A stretch of 64,000 nt of DNA from Sulfurospirillum arsenophilum NBRC 109478. GTDB taxonomy: Bacteria > Campylobacterota > Campylobacteria > Campylobacterales > Sulfurospirillaceae. Each line of letters begins with the position of its first letter. The stretch's first letter is position 1. The notes beneath the pieces were generated by a model, which searched no databases, was not told the origin of the DNA, and saw only the letters and a program-made list of their open reading frames with translations. The stretch lies in contig NZ_BBQF01000005.1 of NCBI RefSeq assembly GCF_000813345.1, positions 1-64,000 on the forward strand, in the 5' to 3' direction. The position numbers and the translations under genes were made by a program. This document shows, piece after piece, positions 18,598 to 28,550 of the stretch.

Positions 18598-19887
18598 TTA
18601 ATGTCCTTCCTGTACGATAAATACGATTAAACTAACAAATGTCAGAAACAAAATACCAAAGTTAATATCTTTGAACTCTTTTTTGATCAACTTGATCAAC
18701 ACATACGAGATTAAACCAAATGCCAAACCATTTGTAATCGAAAAGGTTAAAGGCATCATGATAACGATCAAAAAGGTTGAAACCGCAATGGCTGTATCTT
18801 TAAAATTGATATGCGAAAGCTCACCAAACATCAAAACACCGACCATCACCAAAACAGGATAGATCGCGTTTTCAGGAATCGCTTTAAACAAAGGCATCAT
18901 AAACAGCGTCAAAATAAAACAAAGACCGGTTACCACGGCGGTTAAACCCGTTCGTCCACCCTCTTCAACACCTGCCGCACTTTCTATAAATGCCGTTGTG
19001 GTTGAGACACCAACAACTGCACATGCTGTACTCGCGAGCGCGTCAATTTCAAGTGTTTTTTGAAGCTCTTTTCCATCATCCGTAAACAAACCTGCACGGT
19101 ATCCAACACCCGCAAGGGTACCCAATGAGTCAAACAAATCGGTAATCAAAAATGTAATAATGACAGGGAAAAGGGAGAGCGTTAAGGCACCTTTAATGTC
19201 AAGCTCAAATGCGATCGGGCTGACCGAAGCTGGCATGGAGAAAAACTCCGTTGGATAAGGAGCAATACCTGCAACCCACGCAACAATAGCCGTAGTCACA
19301 ACCGCTAAGATAAATGCACCTTTAAGTCTCCATGAGTAGAATGCAAAGACTAAAACAAGTCCTAAAACGCCAAGTAAAACATTTGGATTTTTAAAGTTAC
19401 CCACACCCACTAAAACCGCGGGATTGGCAATAACCATACCCATACTTTTAAGACCAATAAATGCAATAAAAGAGCCAATACCCGCACTAATCGCACGTCT
19501 AAGATCATGTGGTACACTCTTCATAATCCACACCCGAAGTGGGGTTAACGAGAGAATGAGGAAAAGAAGACCTGAGAGAAAAACAACGCCAAGGGCGGTT
19601 TGCCAAGGCACTTTCATACCAAGGACTAATCCAAACGTAAAGTACGCGTTAAGCCCCATACCAACGCTCATAGCAATCGGCGTATTTGCCCAAAGGCCAT
19701 TGAGAATGGATGAAAAAATAGTGATCAAAGCCGTTGCCGTGATCAATGCCTCCATGGGCATACCCGTTTTGCTCATAATAATGGCATTGACAGGTACGAT
19801 GTACATCATGGTTAAGAAAGTCGTAAAACCAGCTGTAAACTCGGTTTTGACCGTCGTACCATTTTGTTCAAGTTTGAAAAAGTCCAA
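18598..19887 (-). CDS. NCS2/AzgA-family purine base permease
   Basis: A 429-residue permease with about twelve membrane segments and NCS2/AzgA hallmarks: AGFTTFLTMMYIVPVNA at the start, FVLGMGLNAYF-like SVGMGLNAYFTFG, FLITDLFDSLGTLAGVG, and STTTAFIESAAGVEEGGRTGLTA. It imports adenine, guanine or hypoxanthine by proton symport in known members. I chose TTG 19887, which has AAAGGA six bases upstream and leaves a 22-base gap to mqnE. A longer in-frame start at 19965 would lie inside mqnE. Next to a PRTase and mqnE, it may help recycle purine. Confidence 0.87.
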   Translation of the reverse strand: MDFFKLEQNGTTVKTEFTAGFTTFLTMMYIVPVNAIIMSKTGMPMEALITATALITIFSSILNGLWANTPIAMSVGMGLNAYFTFGLVLGMKVPWQTALGVVFLSGLLFLILSLTPLRVWIMKSVPHDLRRAISAGIGSFIAFIGLKSMGMVIANPAVLVGVGNFKNPNVLLGVLGLVLVFAFYSWRLKGAFILAVVTTAIVAWVAGIAPYPTEFFSMPASVSPIAFELDIKGALTLSLFPVIITFLITDLFDSLGTLAGVGYRAGLFTDDGKELQKTLEIDALASTACAVVGVSTTTAFIESAAGVEEGGRTGLTAVVTGLCFILTLFMMPLFKAIPENAIYPVLVMVGVLMFGELSHINFKDTAIAVSTFLIVIMMPLTFSITNGLAFGLISYVLIKLIKKEFKDINFGILFLTFVSLIVFIVQEGH

Positions 19888-19909
19888 AGTCGATCCTTTG
19901 TGAAGATAT

Positions 19910-20974
19910 TTAGTAAATTTTGAGTTCGTTGTATAAACTATCGCGTTCAACCGGTGTAAAGCCACTCGTTTCGATAAGTTCTAAAATACTTTGTAAACCA
20001 AGTCCTTTAGCGCTGTTCGCACCCGCAGCTGATTGAATCGCTTCAGCTTCAATCGTTCCATCAAGATCATCTGCACCGTACTCCATTGCCACAAGAGCAA
20101 GATTGATCGTTGAAGTTGCCCAGTACGCTTTGATGTGGTTGATGTTATCGAGCATCAAACGGCTAATGGCAAAGGTTTTGAGAATTTCAGTAGAGCTTAA
20201 AAAATCATCTACTTTTAAATAGTTATTGTCACGTTGATAGACAAGGGGGATGAACGCGTTAAAGCCATGTGTGCGGTCTTGTAAGTCGCGAAGACGGAGC
20301 ATGTGATCGATGCGATGTTCACGTTTTTCCACATGACCAAACAGCATTGTCGCATTGGATTCATGTCCTCGTTTGTGCCACAATTCATGGATCTGTAACC
20401 ATTCGGAGGAGCTTACTTTACCTTTGCAAACGTACTCGCGTACTTTTTCATCAAAGATTTCAGCACCACCACCGGGCATCGAGTCCACACCATACTCGAT
20501 CATCTTGTCGATGACCTCATCAAAGCTTAGGTTGTACTCCGTTGCTAAGAAGTTGATCTCAGCAGCCGTCAATGCCTTTACATGTAAAGAAGGAAAACGT
20601 GCTTTGATTTTGGAAAAAATCTCCATATACCACTCTAACCCAGCATCTGGATTGTGCGCAGAAACCACATGCACTTCGGTGATGTGATTGTTTTTTACAG
20701 AATTATCCAAGATTGCTAAAATCTCTTCGTGGGTCATTGTGTAAGGATTTGGATTTTTTCGGTTGGCTGAAAAAGCGCAAAATTTGCAGATGTCTTTGCA
20801 GATGTTGGTGGGGTTGATATGCCTGTTGACATTGAAAAAGACTTTGTTGCCGTGAAGGAAACGCCTTCTTTGATTGGCGTATTTTCCCAACGTAAAAAGA
20901 TCAAGATCGTAGAGGGCTATGCCATCTTCTAGGCTAAGTCGTTCGTTGTTTTCTAACTTTTCGATAAGAGTCAT
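19910..20974 (-). CDS. mqnE: Aminofutalosine synthase MqnE (radical SAM, futalosine menaquinone pathway)
   Basis: A 354-residue radical SAM enzyme with the cluster motif CKDICKFC (Cys59, Cys63, Cys66), preceded by RHINPTNI. The body matches the MqnE/CofH/MqnC family: SMPGGGAEIF, ATMLFGHVE, FIPLVYQ, and C-terminal GADDLDGTI. MqnE adds the adenosyl radical to 3-enolpyruvyl benzoate to make aminofutalosine. This is the menaquinone route of Campylobacterota and fits an anaerobic respirer. MqnC is the close alternative; DDLDGTI and the absence of MqnC-type features favour MqnE. One TTTACATGTAAA copy (20577) encodes LHVK. Confidence 0.85.
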   Translation of the reverse strand: MTLIEKLENNERLSLEDGIALYDLDLFTLGKYANQRRRFLHGNKVFFNVNRHINPTNICKDICKFCAFSANRKNPNPYTMTHEEILAILDNSVKNNHITEVHVVSAHNPDAGLEWYMEIFSKIKARFPSLHVKALTAAEINFLATEYNLSFDEVIDKMIEYGVDSMPGGGAEIFDEKVREYVCKGKVSSSEWLQIHELWHKRGHESNATMLFGHVEKREHRIDHMLRLRDLQDRTHGFNAFIPLVYQRDNNYLKVDDFLSSTEILKTFAISRLMLDNINHIKAYWATSTINLALVAMEYGADDLDGTIEAEAIQSAAGANSAKGLGLQSILELIETSGFTPVERDSLYNELKIY

Positions 20975-21095
20975 TGAGTTACTTTCAGTAAAGAAATAAA
21001 GGGAGATTTTAGCAATTTTTTTTATAAAGAGAGGTTAAAGTCATTTCAATCTCAATCTTAAATTTCTAAGCTATAATTCCAAGAAAGGCTATACT

Positions 21096-21500
21096 ATGCT
21101 TCTTAGCTACTTTCTCTCCTTCGGGGTTTTCTTTGTCACAGCCCTTGTTGTTCTTGTGCTGTTTTTCTTTCTCTATGCCAAAGTCACGCCTTATGATGAC
21201 TACAGAATGATTTTTACGGAAAATAACACGGCGTCTGCACTTGGATTTGGCGGAGCAATTCTAGGGCTTTGTATCCCTCTTTACAGTGCTCTTGTAAACT
21301 CTATCTCCTATGTTGACTTCGTCACATGGGCAATCATCGCTATGGTTATACAGCTTCTTTTTGCATTTGCCATGACGCGTTTACGTGGAAAATTTTCTGT
21401 TGAAACACACATCAATAATGGAAATATCGCTGTAGGAATTTTAATGGCATTGATGTCGATTGCTATTGGTTTGCTTAACGCTGGATCGATGAGTTATTAA
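21096..21500 (+). CDS. DUF350 family inner-membrane protein
   Basis: A 134-residue protein with four hydrophobic helices and a charged loop TPYDDYRMIFTENNTASALGFGGAILG, the conserved core of the DUF350 (YjfL-type) family. Function is unknown. A consensus -10, TATAAT, lies at 21073-21078 and a ribosome site (AAGAAAGG) follows, so it is probably a single-gene transcript. It converges on the FIST gene, with a long inverted repeat between them. Confidence 0.8.
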   Translation: MLLSYFLSFGVFFVTALVVLVLFFFLYAKVTPYDDYRMIFTENNTASALGFGGAILGLCIPLYSALVNSISYVDFVTWAIIAMVIQLLFAFAMTRLRGKFSVETHINNGNIAVGILMALMSIAIGLLNAGSMSY

Positions 21501-21525
21501 ACCCATAATTAACATACGAATATCC

Positions 21526-21564
21526 AAGGATGATAGCGTTCACCTAAACACTTCTATCATCCTT
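21526..21564. terminator. Bidirectional inverted repeat between convergent genes
   Basis: AAGGATGATAG (21526-21536) is perfectly complementary to CTATCATCCTT (21554-21564), giving an 11-bp stem with a 17-base loop. It lies in the 76-base gap between the converging DUF350 and FIST genes, the expected place for a shared terminator. The U tract is weak on both strands, so it may be a processing or stabilising hairpin. Confidence 0.5.
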
Positions 21565-21576
21565 TCGGAAACATCC

Positions 21577-22827
21577 TCACGTATCTTTTAACTTTTCATT
21601 GCTCTCAACCAACTCTTCTGTGGTCTTATTGATGAAGTGCGAAAGCGCTTTACAGGTATTGGCAAAATCTACCATTTGCCTCGATATAGGCTTGGTACAC
21701 GGGATAGGTTTGCGACTCATGACAGAGCCGCCTTCACTTAACGCCAAAATGGTCATCGTTTGATTAAAAAGTAGCTTTGCCGTTGGTGTGCTAAAGAACT
21801 CTCCATAAGTAAAAAATCCACACACCGGTGCTATCTGAGTCCACGGCTCTATTTCTAAGCCGATTGCCTCTTGTAAAAAACGTCTGCGCGCCATACAGGC
21901 ATAGATGAAAATAGACTCGATCGGATTTGCATCCACTCGCTCAAGAGATTTCATGGCATCGTTTAAAATGAGCTCGGCATTGCCAAATCCGAGACGAACT
22001 TTATCCCCCGTCTTGAGGTTACCCGCAAATGTAATCGAACCATCACTATTTTTTGCCACCGCAGCACGCGCTACAGAAATGCCATTACGTGAAAGCATGA
22101 GAGGAAATTCTATGCCAATATTAGGAATCATCGCAGCGACCTCATCGCCTAGATAATTTGCATACGTCTCAATAGCCGTTTTATGATCGATCGTATAAAC
22201 ACGGTTTTTCTCAGCATGCGTAATGGTCATCTCTTTACCAATCGAGCTCCAATTAAAATTATAATCGCTGTAAACGTGTAACGTTGGATTATTCAAAGCA
22301 ACACCAACAGCACCATTACATGTAATCAGCTCTTTGGTAAAAACATAAGTTTTGCCAAATTTGGATAAATCCCCTGCCAACCCTCCTGCAACCGTTACAT
22401 TGTGTGCCAAGGCAAAGCCTTCTAAATACTCTTCTCCGTTGGTGCTAATGCCATCCACAAAGGTGATAACTGCGCGGGTATCCTCTTGGATGAGTGTTTG
22501 TGCCATCGCATTACCTAACTGCTTACAGTCACTTTGTCTCTCCATACCATAGCTTTGAAGGGTTGTGTGCTCAAAAAGAGTGAGGGAGATGACAACGGTA
22601 TGGATATGCACATTCGCACCCAATATCTCTCCATCCGTTGTCGCCCCAATAATATGGCACGAAGGAAGCATCCCACTCACAACATTCATAATCGCTTGAA
22701 TAATCTCAACATCGCTGAAAGCACAAAAGATTTGTACTAAAAGTTGGGGCGTATCCTTAATGGCATTCGTCTCCACAAAAAGACGAAATTGTTCCGCATC
22801 TTTGTAGTAGGTATTAAACGTTTTCAT
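21577..22827 (-). CDS. FIST domain signal-transduction protein
   Basis: A 416-residue protein with an N-terminal FIST domain (about 30-230: QLLVQIFCAFSDVEIIQ, HIIGATTDGEI, GGLAGDLSKFGKTYVF) and FIST_C (about 235-385: IFIYACMARRRFL, VCGFFTYGEF). FIST proteins are thought to bind small ligands such as amino acids and are often linked to kinases or c-di-GMP proteins. No catalytic domain or membrane segment is seen, so it may act as a cytoplasmic sensor for a partner elsewhere. A short helical tail (TTEELVESNEKLKD) suggests a truncated output module or coiled-coil interaction. Confidence 0.85.
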   Translation of the reverse strand: MKTFNTYYKDAEQFRLFVETNAIKDTPQLLVQIFCAFSDVEIIQAIMNVVSGMLPSCHIIGATTDGEILGANVHIHTVVISLTLFEHTTLQSYGMERQSDCKQLGNAMAQTLIQEDTRAVITFVDGISTNGEEYLEGFALAHNVTVAGGLAGDLSKFGKTYVFTKELITCNGAVGVALNNPTLHVYSDYNFNWSSIGKEMTITHAEKNRVYTIDHKTAIETYANYLGDEVAAMIPNIGIEFPLMLSRNGISVARAAVAKNSDGSITFAGNLKTGDKVRLGFGNAELILNDAMKSLERVDANPIESIFIYACMARRRFLQEAIGLEIEPWTQIAPVCGFFTYGEFFSTPTAKLLFNQTMTILALSEGGSVMSRKPIPCTKPISRQMVDFANTCKALSHFINKTTEELVESNEKLKDT

Positions 22828-22856
22828 ACCTTACTCCTCTGCCTTGGATCGTTGGT

Positions 22857-24068
22857 TTAGAGATAATCCTCAGGCTTATAATTTGCTACCACAAAATCAA
22901 TGTCTTTATCGCCTCGTCCACTGAGATTGACCAAGATAGACTCATACGGTTTTTCTTTCGCTAATTTCATCGCAAAGGCGACTGCATGCGCACTCTCTAA
23001 GGCTGGGATGATACCCTCATAATGCGAAAGATCGTAAAACGCTTGAATGGTTTCCGCATCATTAGCAATGCCAACTTTGGTTCGAGCAATGGAATTTAGA
23101 TACGCATGTTCTGGTCCAACGGAGGGATAGTCTAAGCCACTGGCAACCGAATGGACTGCCGCTGGCTCGCCTTTGTCATCTTTAAGCATGATGGAGTTAA
23201 AACCATGCAGTATACCCTCACTACCATACGTTAAACTCGCAGCATGTTCACCGAGCTTTGTACCCTTTCCGCCCGGTTCTACCCCATACATCTCACACGG
23301 ATCATCTATAAATGCCGAGAAAAGCCCCATAGCGTTACTTCCACCACCGACACAAGCAACCAAATTGTCAGGAAGATTTCCCGTCATCTCTAAAAACTGC
23401 TCTCTAGCTTCAATGCCTACAACACTTTGAAAGTCACGCACCATCATCGGAAACGGATGCGGTCCAACGACAGAACCGATACAGTAGATGCTGTTTTCAG
23501 GGTCTTGTAAGTACGCCACAAAAGCAGAGTCCACCGCTTCTTTCAGCGTTCTTGCCCCAAAGCTTACAGGCACAACTTTAGCACCCAGTACGCGCATACG
23601 AACCACATTGGGATGCTCTTTGGCGATGTCCACTTCACCCATGTGAATCTCACACTCTAACCCAAAGTACGCCGCCGCCGTAGCAAGTGCCACACCATGT
23701 TGCCCTGCTCCTGTTTCGGCGATGAGCTTTTTCTTGCCTAAGTATTTTGCCAAAAGCGCTTCACCCATGCAGTGGTTCAGTTTGTGCGCACCCGTGTGGT
23801 TTAAGTCTTCACGTTTAAGATAAATGCGAGCACCTCCAACAAACTCGCTCAATCGTTTTGCATAATACACAGGTGTCGGGCGACCTTGATAATGTTTGCG
23901 AATATCGCGAAGTTCACGAATAAAATTGTGCGAATTGCCAATGGTCAAGTACGCCTCTTCAATCTTTTTAAACTGCTCTACAAGTTCAGGTGGTAAAAAA
24001 GCTCCACCAAATTTTCCAAAATAACCATTCGCGTCAGGGAAAGCTTTTAAATACGGTTTTTGCATCAT
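22857..24068 (-). CDS. trpB: Tryptophan synthase beta chain
   Basis: A 403-residue PLP enzyme of TrpB length. It has [27 protein letters not shown] with the PLP lysine Lys96, [10 protein letters not shown], the phosphate loop [10 protein letters not shown], and [17 protein letters not shown]. It joins indole and serine to make tryptophan. Indole-binding and alpha-contact regions diverge somewhat ([14 protein letters not shown]), and there is no trpA beside it, so it may be a second, stand-alone TrpB copy that rescues free indole. The ribosome site AAAGGA is formed by the edge of a TTTACATGTAAA palindrome at 24077-24088. The start is ATGATG, and either Met could initiate. Confidence 0.9.
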   Translation of the reverse strand: MMQKPYLKAFPDANGYFGKFGGAFLPPELVEQFKKIEEAYLTIGNSHNFIRELRDIRKHYQGRPTPVYYAKRLSEFVGGARIYLKREDLNHTGAHKLNHCMGEALLAKYLGKKKLIAETGAGQHGVALATAAAYFGLECEIHMGEVDIAKEHPNVVRMRVLGAKVVPVSFGARTLKEAVDSAFVAYLQDPENSIYCIGSVVGPHPFPMMVRDFQSVVGIEAREQFLEMTGNLPDNLVACVGGGSNAMGLFSAFIDDPCEMYGVEPGGKGTKLGEHAASLTYGSEGILHGFNSIMLKDDKGEPAAVHSVASGLDYPSVGPEHAYLNSIARTKVGIANDAETIQAFYDLSHYEGIIPALESAHAVAFAMKLAKEKPYESILVNLSGRGDKDIDFVVANYKPEDYL

Positions 24069-24076
24069 CTTTTTCC

Positions 24077-24088
24077 TTTACATGTAAA
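24077..24088. repeat. Intergenic copy of TTTACATGTAAA overlapping the trpB ribosome site
   Basis: This exact 12-base palindrome lies in the divergent trpB/glnD gap. On the minus strand its right half runs into AAAGGA, 5 bases before the trpB ATG, so it doubles as the Shine-Dalgarno sequence. It is part of the family described under the window-wide repeat. Confidence 0.8.
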
Positions 24089-24180
24089 GCTCTTTGGTCA
24101 CAACTTCATCACACGTTTTGGTTACAACCAAGCACTTTTTTAGTATTATAACTTACAGAAACAGGAAACTAGGAAAAATA

Positions 24181-26706
24181 ATGGAAATCGAAGAAATTAT
24201 TGAAGACCTTATTGACAAAAATGCCGATGATTTTGAAATATCAAAGCTAATTAAAGAGCATATCAAAAACTATCTTGGCTCACTCAATGAAATATTTGTC
24301 GAAAATCAAGGCAAAGATTTTCTCGTTAAACACGCCAAAAAAATTGACCAATTTATCATCCTCATTTACAAATATACCTTGCGCAAATACTTCGGTAACT
24401 ATATGCCGTTTGTCAACTCCATTCCTGTCGTACTCGTGGGCATGGGAAGTTACGGAAGAGAAGAGCTCTGCGTTTACTCTGACATTGACCTCATGGTCGT
24501 TTACAAAGCAGTACCGGGATACAACATCGAACCGCTCATTCAGTCTATGCTTTACCTTGCATGGGATGCAGGAATGAAGTTAGGACACCGCACGCACAAA
24601 CTCGAAGAACTTGTGGATGCCAGCAATCAAGACCTGACCATCAAAACAGCGATGTTAGAGTCTCGTTTTTTATGCGGTTCCAAACTGTTGTGGATGGAGA
24701 CGGAGCGTGAAATTCTCAAAATCCAAAAATGGCAAAAAAAAGAGGTCATTGCCCAAATTGTTGCAGCCAATGAAGAAAGACGTGCAAAGCATCCGATGAG
24801 TATGGAGCCCAACATCAAAGAAGGTGTTGGAGGGCTTAGGGATGCCAATACCCTCTCATGGATCTGTAAAATTCTCTTTGGAAGTATGCGCATTCGTGAT
24901 CGCGTCCCTGAGATCATCGATGAAGAGGAGTATAGAGAATTTAGAAGCTCTTTAGAGTTTTTATTTCGAGTGCGCTCAGCACTGCACCTCAGTGCAAAGA
25001 AAAAACAAGACATACTGAACTTAGAGTTTATTCCCGATGTGGCTCAAAAACTGGGTTTTCAAAACAAAATTCTTAAAAATGCACAGATGCAACTCGCCTC
25101 TCGAACCATGGCTTCCATGCACACGATTGACGTTACATGTAAAATCTTTATGCGTAAACTTACCGCCTCCATACTCACTCATCCAACGCGTTTGAGCGCG
25201 CTTAAAAAGGGACGCGTTGAAAAAGGGCTGTATGTCGCTGACAGCTGTGTTTTTGCCTCACTTAAAAAACCAAGCCCAAGTCTGAGTATGGTGCTAGAGC
25301 AACTCCAGCAGTTTGACGACCCTAGTCTTAGTTTTGACATCAGCTACGTGAGTTACATCAAAAACGCTCACTTCACATCCCATAACTCAAAAAAAATCTA
25401 TAAACAATTTCGTGCCCTACTTTTCCAAGCAAATCTCTACACGCTGTTTAGCCTTTTGTACGAAGCCTCTTTGTTGCAACAACTCGTGAAGCCATTTCGT
25501 CAAATTCTCAACCTTGCCCAATTTGATGGATACCACAAATTACCCGTGGACATTCACTCATTGCATACACTGTACCATCTTGAAAACATCAAAGAACCCT
25601 TTATAAAATCCCTTTTTGATGACCTCTGTCCTGAAGGTAGAGCATTGATGAAATTGGTCGCATTTATCCACGACATCGGTAAAGGTCGCAAGGGTGACCA
25701 CAGTGAACTTGGCGCAAAAATCTTTAGAGCATATGCTATGAAATTACAGTTTTCCGAACAAGCCATTGAGACAGGCATCGTGCTGATTAAATACCATACA
25801 CTCATGAGTAACACGGCAAACCGTGAAGATATTTACGACGAAAAGGTCGTATTGGCGTTTATTTCAAAGCTTCAAAGCCCACAGATTTTAAAAATGCTCT
25901 ACATCCTCACCTATGCCGACACCAACGCGGTCAATGACAACATCTACACAGGCTTTATCGCCAAACTACTGCGTGAGTTTTACAACTATAGTCTTGAGAT
26001 GTTCGACAAAGAAGAGCTGATTGATGAGACAACCAAACGTCTGCGCAAAGAGAACAGTCTTAAAAAGAGTCCTGAGTTTTTAGAACTCTCCAAAGCGCTT
26101 CAGAAAAAAACACTTTCTGTTCAATCCAACTTCTTTTTCTTGAAGCAAAAACCAAATGCGATTGTCCAAATTGTCAAAGAGGCAGAAGCAACAAAAGAAG
26201 ATCACTACAGCTACAAAATCACCAATGACTCGCATCTAAGCATCACTGTTATTCGCGGTAAGAGTTTTAACATTGGCTATCTTTTAGGAAAACTTTCGTA
26301 TCTTGATCTTGTACAGATGGATATTTACAAGCTTTTTGATGGCAAAAAATATTTCCAAATTGACTTCAATGAAAAAGTCACAGAGAATGATATTGAACTC
26401 ATTCGCGAGCTTATCGACAACTCGTTTGATATGAGCAAAAAAGTAACCCTAAAAAAACCGATCATTCTTAAAGGGGAGCTTGACATCAACTGTGAACACT
26501 CCAAGTCGTATGCGCTTATGCACGTCAACACCAAGAACCAACACGGTCTTATGGCGTACTTTATGAGTGTGTTTGATGAACATGGCATAGACATTGCAAT
26601 GGCGAAGATTCAGACCATTAAGAACCGAACGAGGAACCTTCTTTTAATCGAAAAGACAGTCGGTTTATGTAACAATGGAGAAGATATTTTAGATTATTTT
26701 TACTAA
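24181..26706 (+). CDS. glnD: Bifunctional PII uridylyltransferase / uridylyl-removing enzyme
   Basis: An 841-residue protein with the GlnD order of domains. The nucleotidyltransferase has GSYGREE (from Gly89) and SDIDLMV (Asp101, Asp103), and the linker has GVGGLRDANTL. The HD domain has FIHDIGKG (His497, Asp498) and GDHSELG. Two C-terminal ACT-type segments follow, the second ending NQHGLMAYFMSVF. It uridylylates PII when glutamine is low and removes UMP when glutamine is high, setting nitrogen status. I chose ATG 24181, with AGGAAAAATA upstream; a start at 24094 would overlap the promoter region. It is followed by glmS after 13 bases. Confidence 0.9.
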   Translation: MEIEEIIEDLIDKNADDFEISKLIKEHIKNYLGSLNEIFVENQGKDFLVKHAKKIDQFIILIYKYTLRKYFGNYMPFVNSIPVVLVGMGSYGREELCVYSDIDLMVVYKAVPGYNIEPLIQSMLYLAWDAGMKLGHRTHKLEELVDASNQDLTIKTAMLESRFLCGSKLLWMETEREILKIQKWQKKEVIAQIVAANEERRAKHPMSMEPNIKEGVGGLRDANTLSWICKILFGSMRIRDRVPEIIDEEEYREFRSSLEFLFRVRSALHLSAKKKQDILNLEFIPDVAQKLGFQNKILKNAQMQLASRTMASMHTIDVTCKIFMRKLTASILTHPTRLSALKKGRVEKGLYVADSCVFASLKKPSPSLSMVLEQLQQFDDPSLSFDISYVSYIKNAHFTSHNSKKIYKQFRALLFQANLYTLFSLLYEASLLQQLVKPFRQILNLAQFDGYHKLPVDIHSLHTLYHLENIKEPFIKSLFDDLCPEGRALMKLVAFIHDIGKGRKGDHSELGAKIFRAYAMKLQFSEQAIETGIVLIKYHTLMSNTANREDIYDEKVVLAFISKLQSPQILKMLYILTYADTNAVNDNIYTGFIAKLLREFYNYSLEMFDKEELIDETTKRLRKENSLKKSPEFLELSKALQKKTLSVQSNFFFLKQKPNAIVQIVKEAEATKEDHYSYKITNDSHLSITVIRGKSFNIGYLLGKLSYLDLVQMDIYKLFDGKKYFQIDFNEKVTENDIELIRELIDNSFDMSKKVTLKKPIILKGELDINCEHSKSYALMHVNTKNQHGLMAYFMSVFDEHGIDIAMAKIQTIKNRTRNLLLIEKTVGLCNNGEDILDYFY

Positions 26707-26719
26707 AAAGGTAACGTAT

Positions 26720-28531
26720 ATGTGTGGAATTGTTGGCTATATTGGAACAAAAGAAAAACGAAATTTTTTGATCAGTGGACTAAAAGAGCTTGAGTATAGA
26801 GGGTATGATTCAGCAGGTATTGCTGTGCTCAAAGATGGTGACATTACCGCTTTTAAAGCTACAGGAAAACTCTCCAACTTAGACCATAAAGTAGAAAACT
26901 TTAACTCTTCTGGCTTTGGTGTAGGCATCGGACACACCAGATGGGCAACGCACGGTAAGCCAACCGAAGCTAATGCGCACCCACACTGGGGCGAATTTTC
27001 CTACATTATCCATAACGGTATCATTGAAAATTATAAAGAGATCAAAGATGAACTCTTAAAAGATGGTGTGAAGTTCTTGAGCCAAACCGATACCGAAGTT
27101 GCGGTTCATCTTTTTGAAAAAAATGTACGAGAACTCGGTGATTGCTTTAAAGCATTTGAGAAGACCATTACATCATTGCATGGTGCATATGCCATTTTGC
27201 TCATCACGAAAAAAGAACCCGATGTGATTTTCTTTGCTAAAAATGCCGTACCGCTCCTACTTGGAAAAAGCAGTGATGGCGAAGTCTTTTTTAGCTCCTC
27301 AGATGCACCCCTTATTGGACTTGTCAAAGAAGTCGTTTACCTAGAGGACGGAGAATACGGTTGGGCAAAAAATCAAGAGATTACCCTTCTTAAAAATTTT
27401 GTACCACAACATCTTGATTTTAAACCACTCACCCAAGATAAACTCTCTGCTCAAAAAGATGGCTACCGCTACTTTATGGAAAAAGAGATTTACGAGCAAT
27501 CTCTTGTCGTAGGCGAGACATTAATGGGACGCATCAAAGGCAATTCCGTTGTCTTAGATGAACTCTCCACGCTTGATCTTAAAAATATTGATGCCATAAA
27601 AATCTGCGCGTGTGGTACAAGTTACCATGCAGCACTCAGTGCATGTTATATGTTTGAACGCTTGGCAAAAATTCGTTGTAACGTTGAAATTGCCAGTGAA
27701 TTTCGCTACAAAGAGCCATTGTTAGATACTAAAACACTGTTTATTGTTATCTCTCAAAGCGGTGAAACTGCCGATACCCTCGAAGCCCTTAAAATGGCAA
27801 AACAGAGTGGTATGCAAACGCTCGCCATCTGTAATGTGGATAACTCTTCCATCGTGAGAACAGCCGATATGACTATCCTAACACGTGCTGGCATCGAAAA
27901 AGGCGTCGCGAGCACGAAAGCTTTTGCAACACAAGTCATTACCCTTTGGCTTTTAACACTCTTCATTGGTGAGCAAAAAGGAAGCATTAACGTAGCAACC
28001 TTACAAAGTGAAATTGCAGCACTTCTTCATATACCGCTTGTTTTAAAAGTGAATGAAACTATTCATGAAAAAATTCGCCGTCTCTCCAAACGTTACCTGC
28101 ATGGGCATGGCTTCTTCTTCATCGGTCGCGACATTTTCTATCCACTAGCCCTTGAAGGAGCATTGAAGCTCAAAGAGATCAGCTATCTTCATGCCGAAGG
28201 CTATCCCGCTGGAGAGATGAAACATGGACCTATTGCGCTTGCGGATAGCGAACTTTTCACCATTGCGTTAATGCCAAAAAATCTTTTGTATGATAAGATG
28301 AAAAGCAACGTCGAAGAGCTAGGCGCTAGAGATTCTACACTGCTCATCATCAGTCCAGAACCGTTTGAATTAGCCGATGATTTTATTAAAACAACCTCAC
28401 AAAACCATATGATGGGTGAATTTTTTGAGATGATGCTCATTACCCAACTACTTGCTTTAGAGATTTCAATTCGCCTTGGAAATGATGTTGATATGCCACG
28501 AAATTTAGCGAAAAGTGTGACTGTAGAATAA
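26720..28531 (+). CDS. glmS: Glutamine-fructose-6-phosphate aminotransferase (isomerising)
   Basis: A 603-residue enzyme of the usual GlmS length. It starts MCGIVGYIG, where Cys2 becomes the glutaminase nucleophile after Met removal. The N-terminal amidotransferase domain (GHTRWATHG; HNGIIENY) is followed by two SIS domains (CACGTSYHAAL, SQSGETADTLEAL; GRDIFYPLALEGALKLKE) and the C-terminal PRNLAKSVTVE. It makes glucosamine-6-phosphate, the first step to UDP-GlcNAc for peptidoglycan and LPS. It lies directly after glnD, so both glutamine-linked functions are probably co-transcribed. Confidence 0.96.
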   Translation: MCGIVGYIGTKEKRNFLISGLKELEYRGYDSAGIAVLKDGDITAFKATGKLSNLDHKVENFNSSGFGVGIGHTRWATHGKPTEANAHPHWGEFSYIIHNGIIENYKEIKDELLKDGVKFLSQTDTEVAVHLFEKNVRELGDCFKAFEKTITSLHGAYAILLITKKEPDVIFFAKNAVPLLLGKSSDGEVFFSSSDAPLIGLVKEVVYLEDGEYGWAKNQEITLLKNFVPQHLDFKPLTQDKLSAQKDGYRYFMEKEIYEQSLVVGETLMGRIKGNSVVLDELSTLDLKNIDAIKICACGTSYHAALSACYMFERLAKIRCNVEIASEFRYKEPLLDTKTLFIVISQSGETADTLEALKMAKQSGMQTLAICNVDNSSIVRTADMTILTRAGIEKGVASTKAFATQVITLWLLTLFIGEQKGSINVATLQSEIAALLHIPLVLKVNETIHEKIRRLSKRYLHGHGFFFIGRDIFYPLALEGALKLKEISYLHAEGYPAGEMKHGPIALADSELFTIALMPKNLLYDKMKSNVEELGARDSTLLIISPEPFELADDFIKTTSQNHMMGEFFEMMLITQLLALEISIRLGNDVDMPRNLAKSVTVE

Positions 28532-28541
28532 TTACATGTAA
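28532..28541. repeat. Copy of TTACATGTAA forming the ribosome site of the next gene
   Basis: The 10-base core begins directly after the glmS stop and runs into AAGGA (28540-28544), which is 6 bases before ATG 28551. A second case where the repeat palindrome supplies a Shine-Dalgarno sequence. Confidence 0.7.
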
Positions 28542-28550
28542 GGACGTGCG

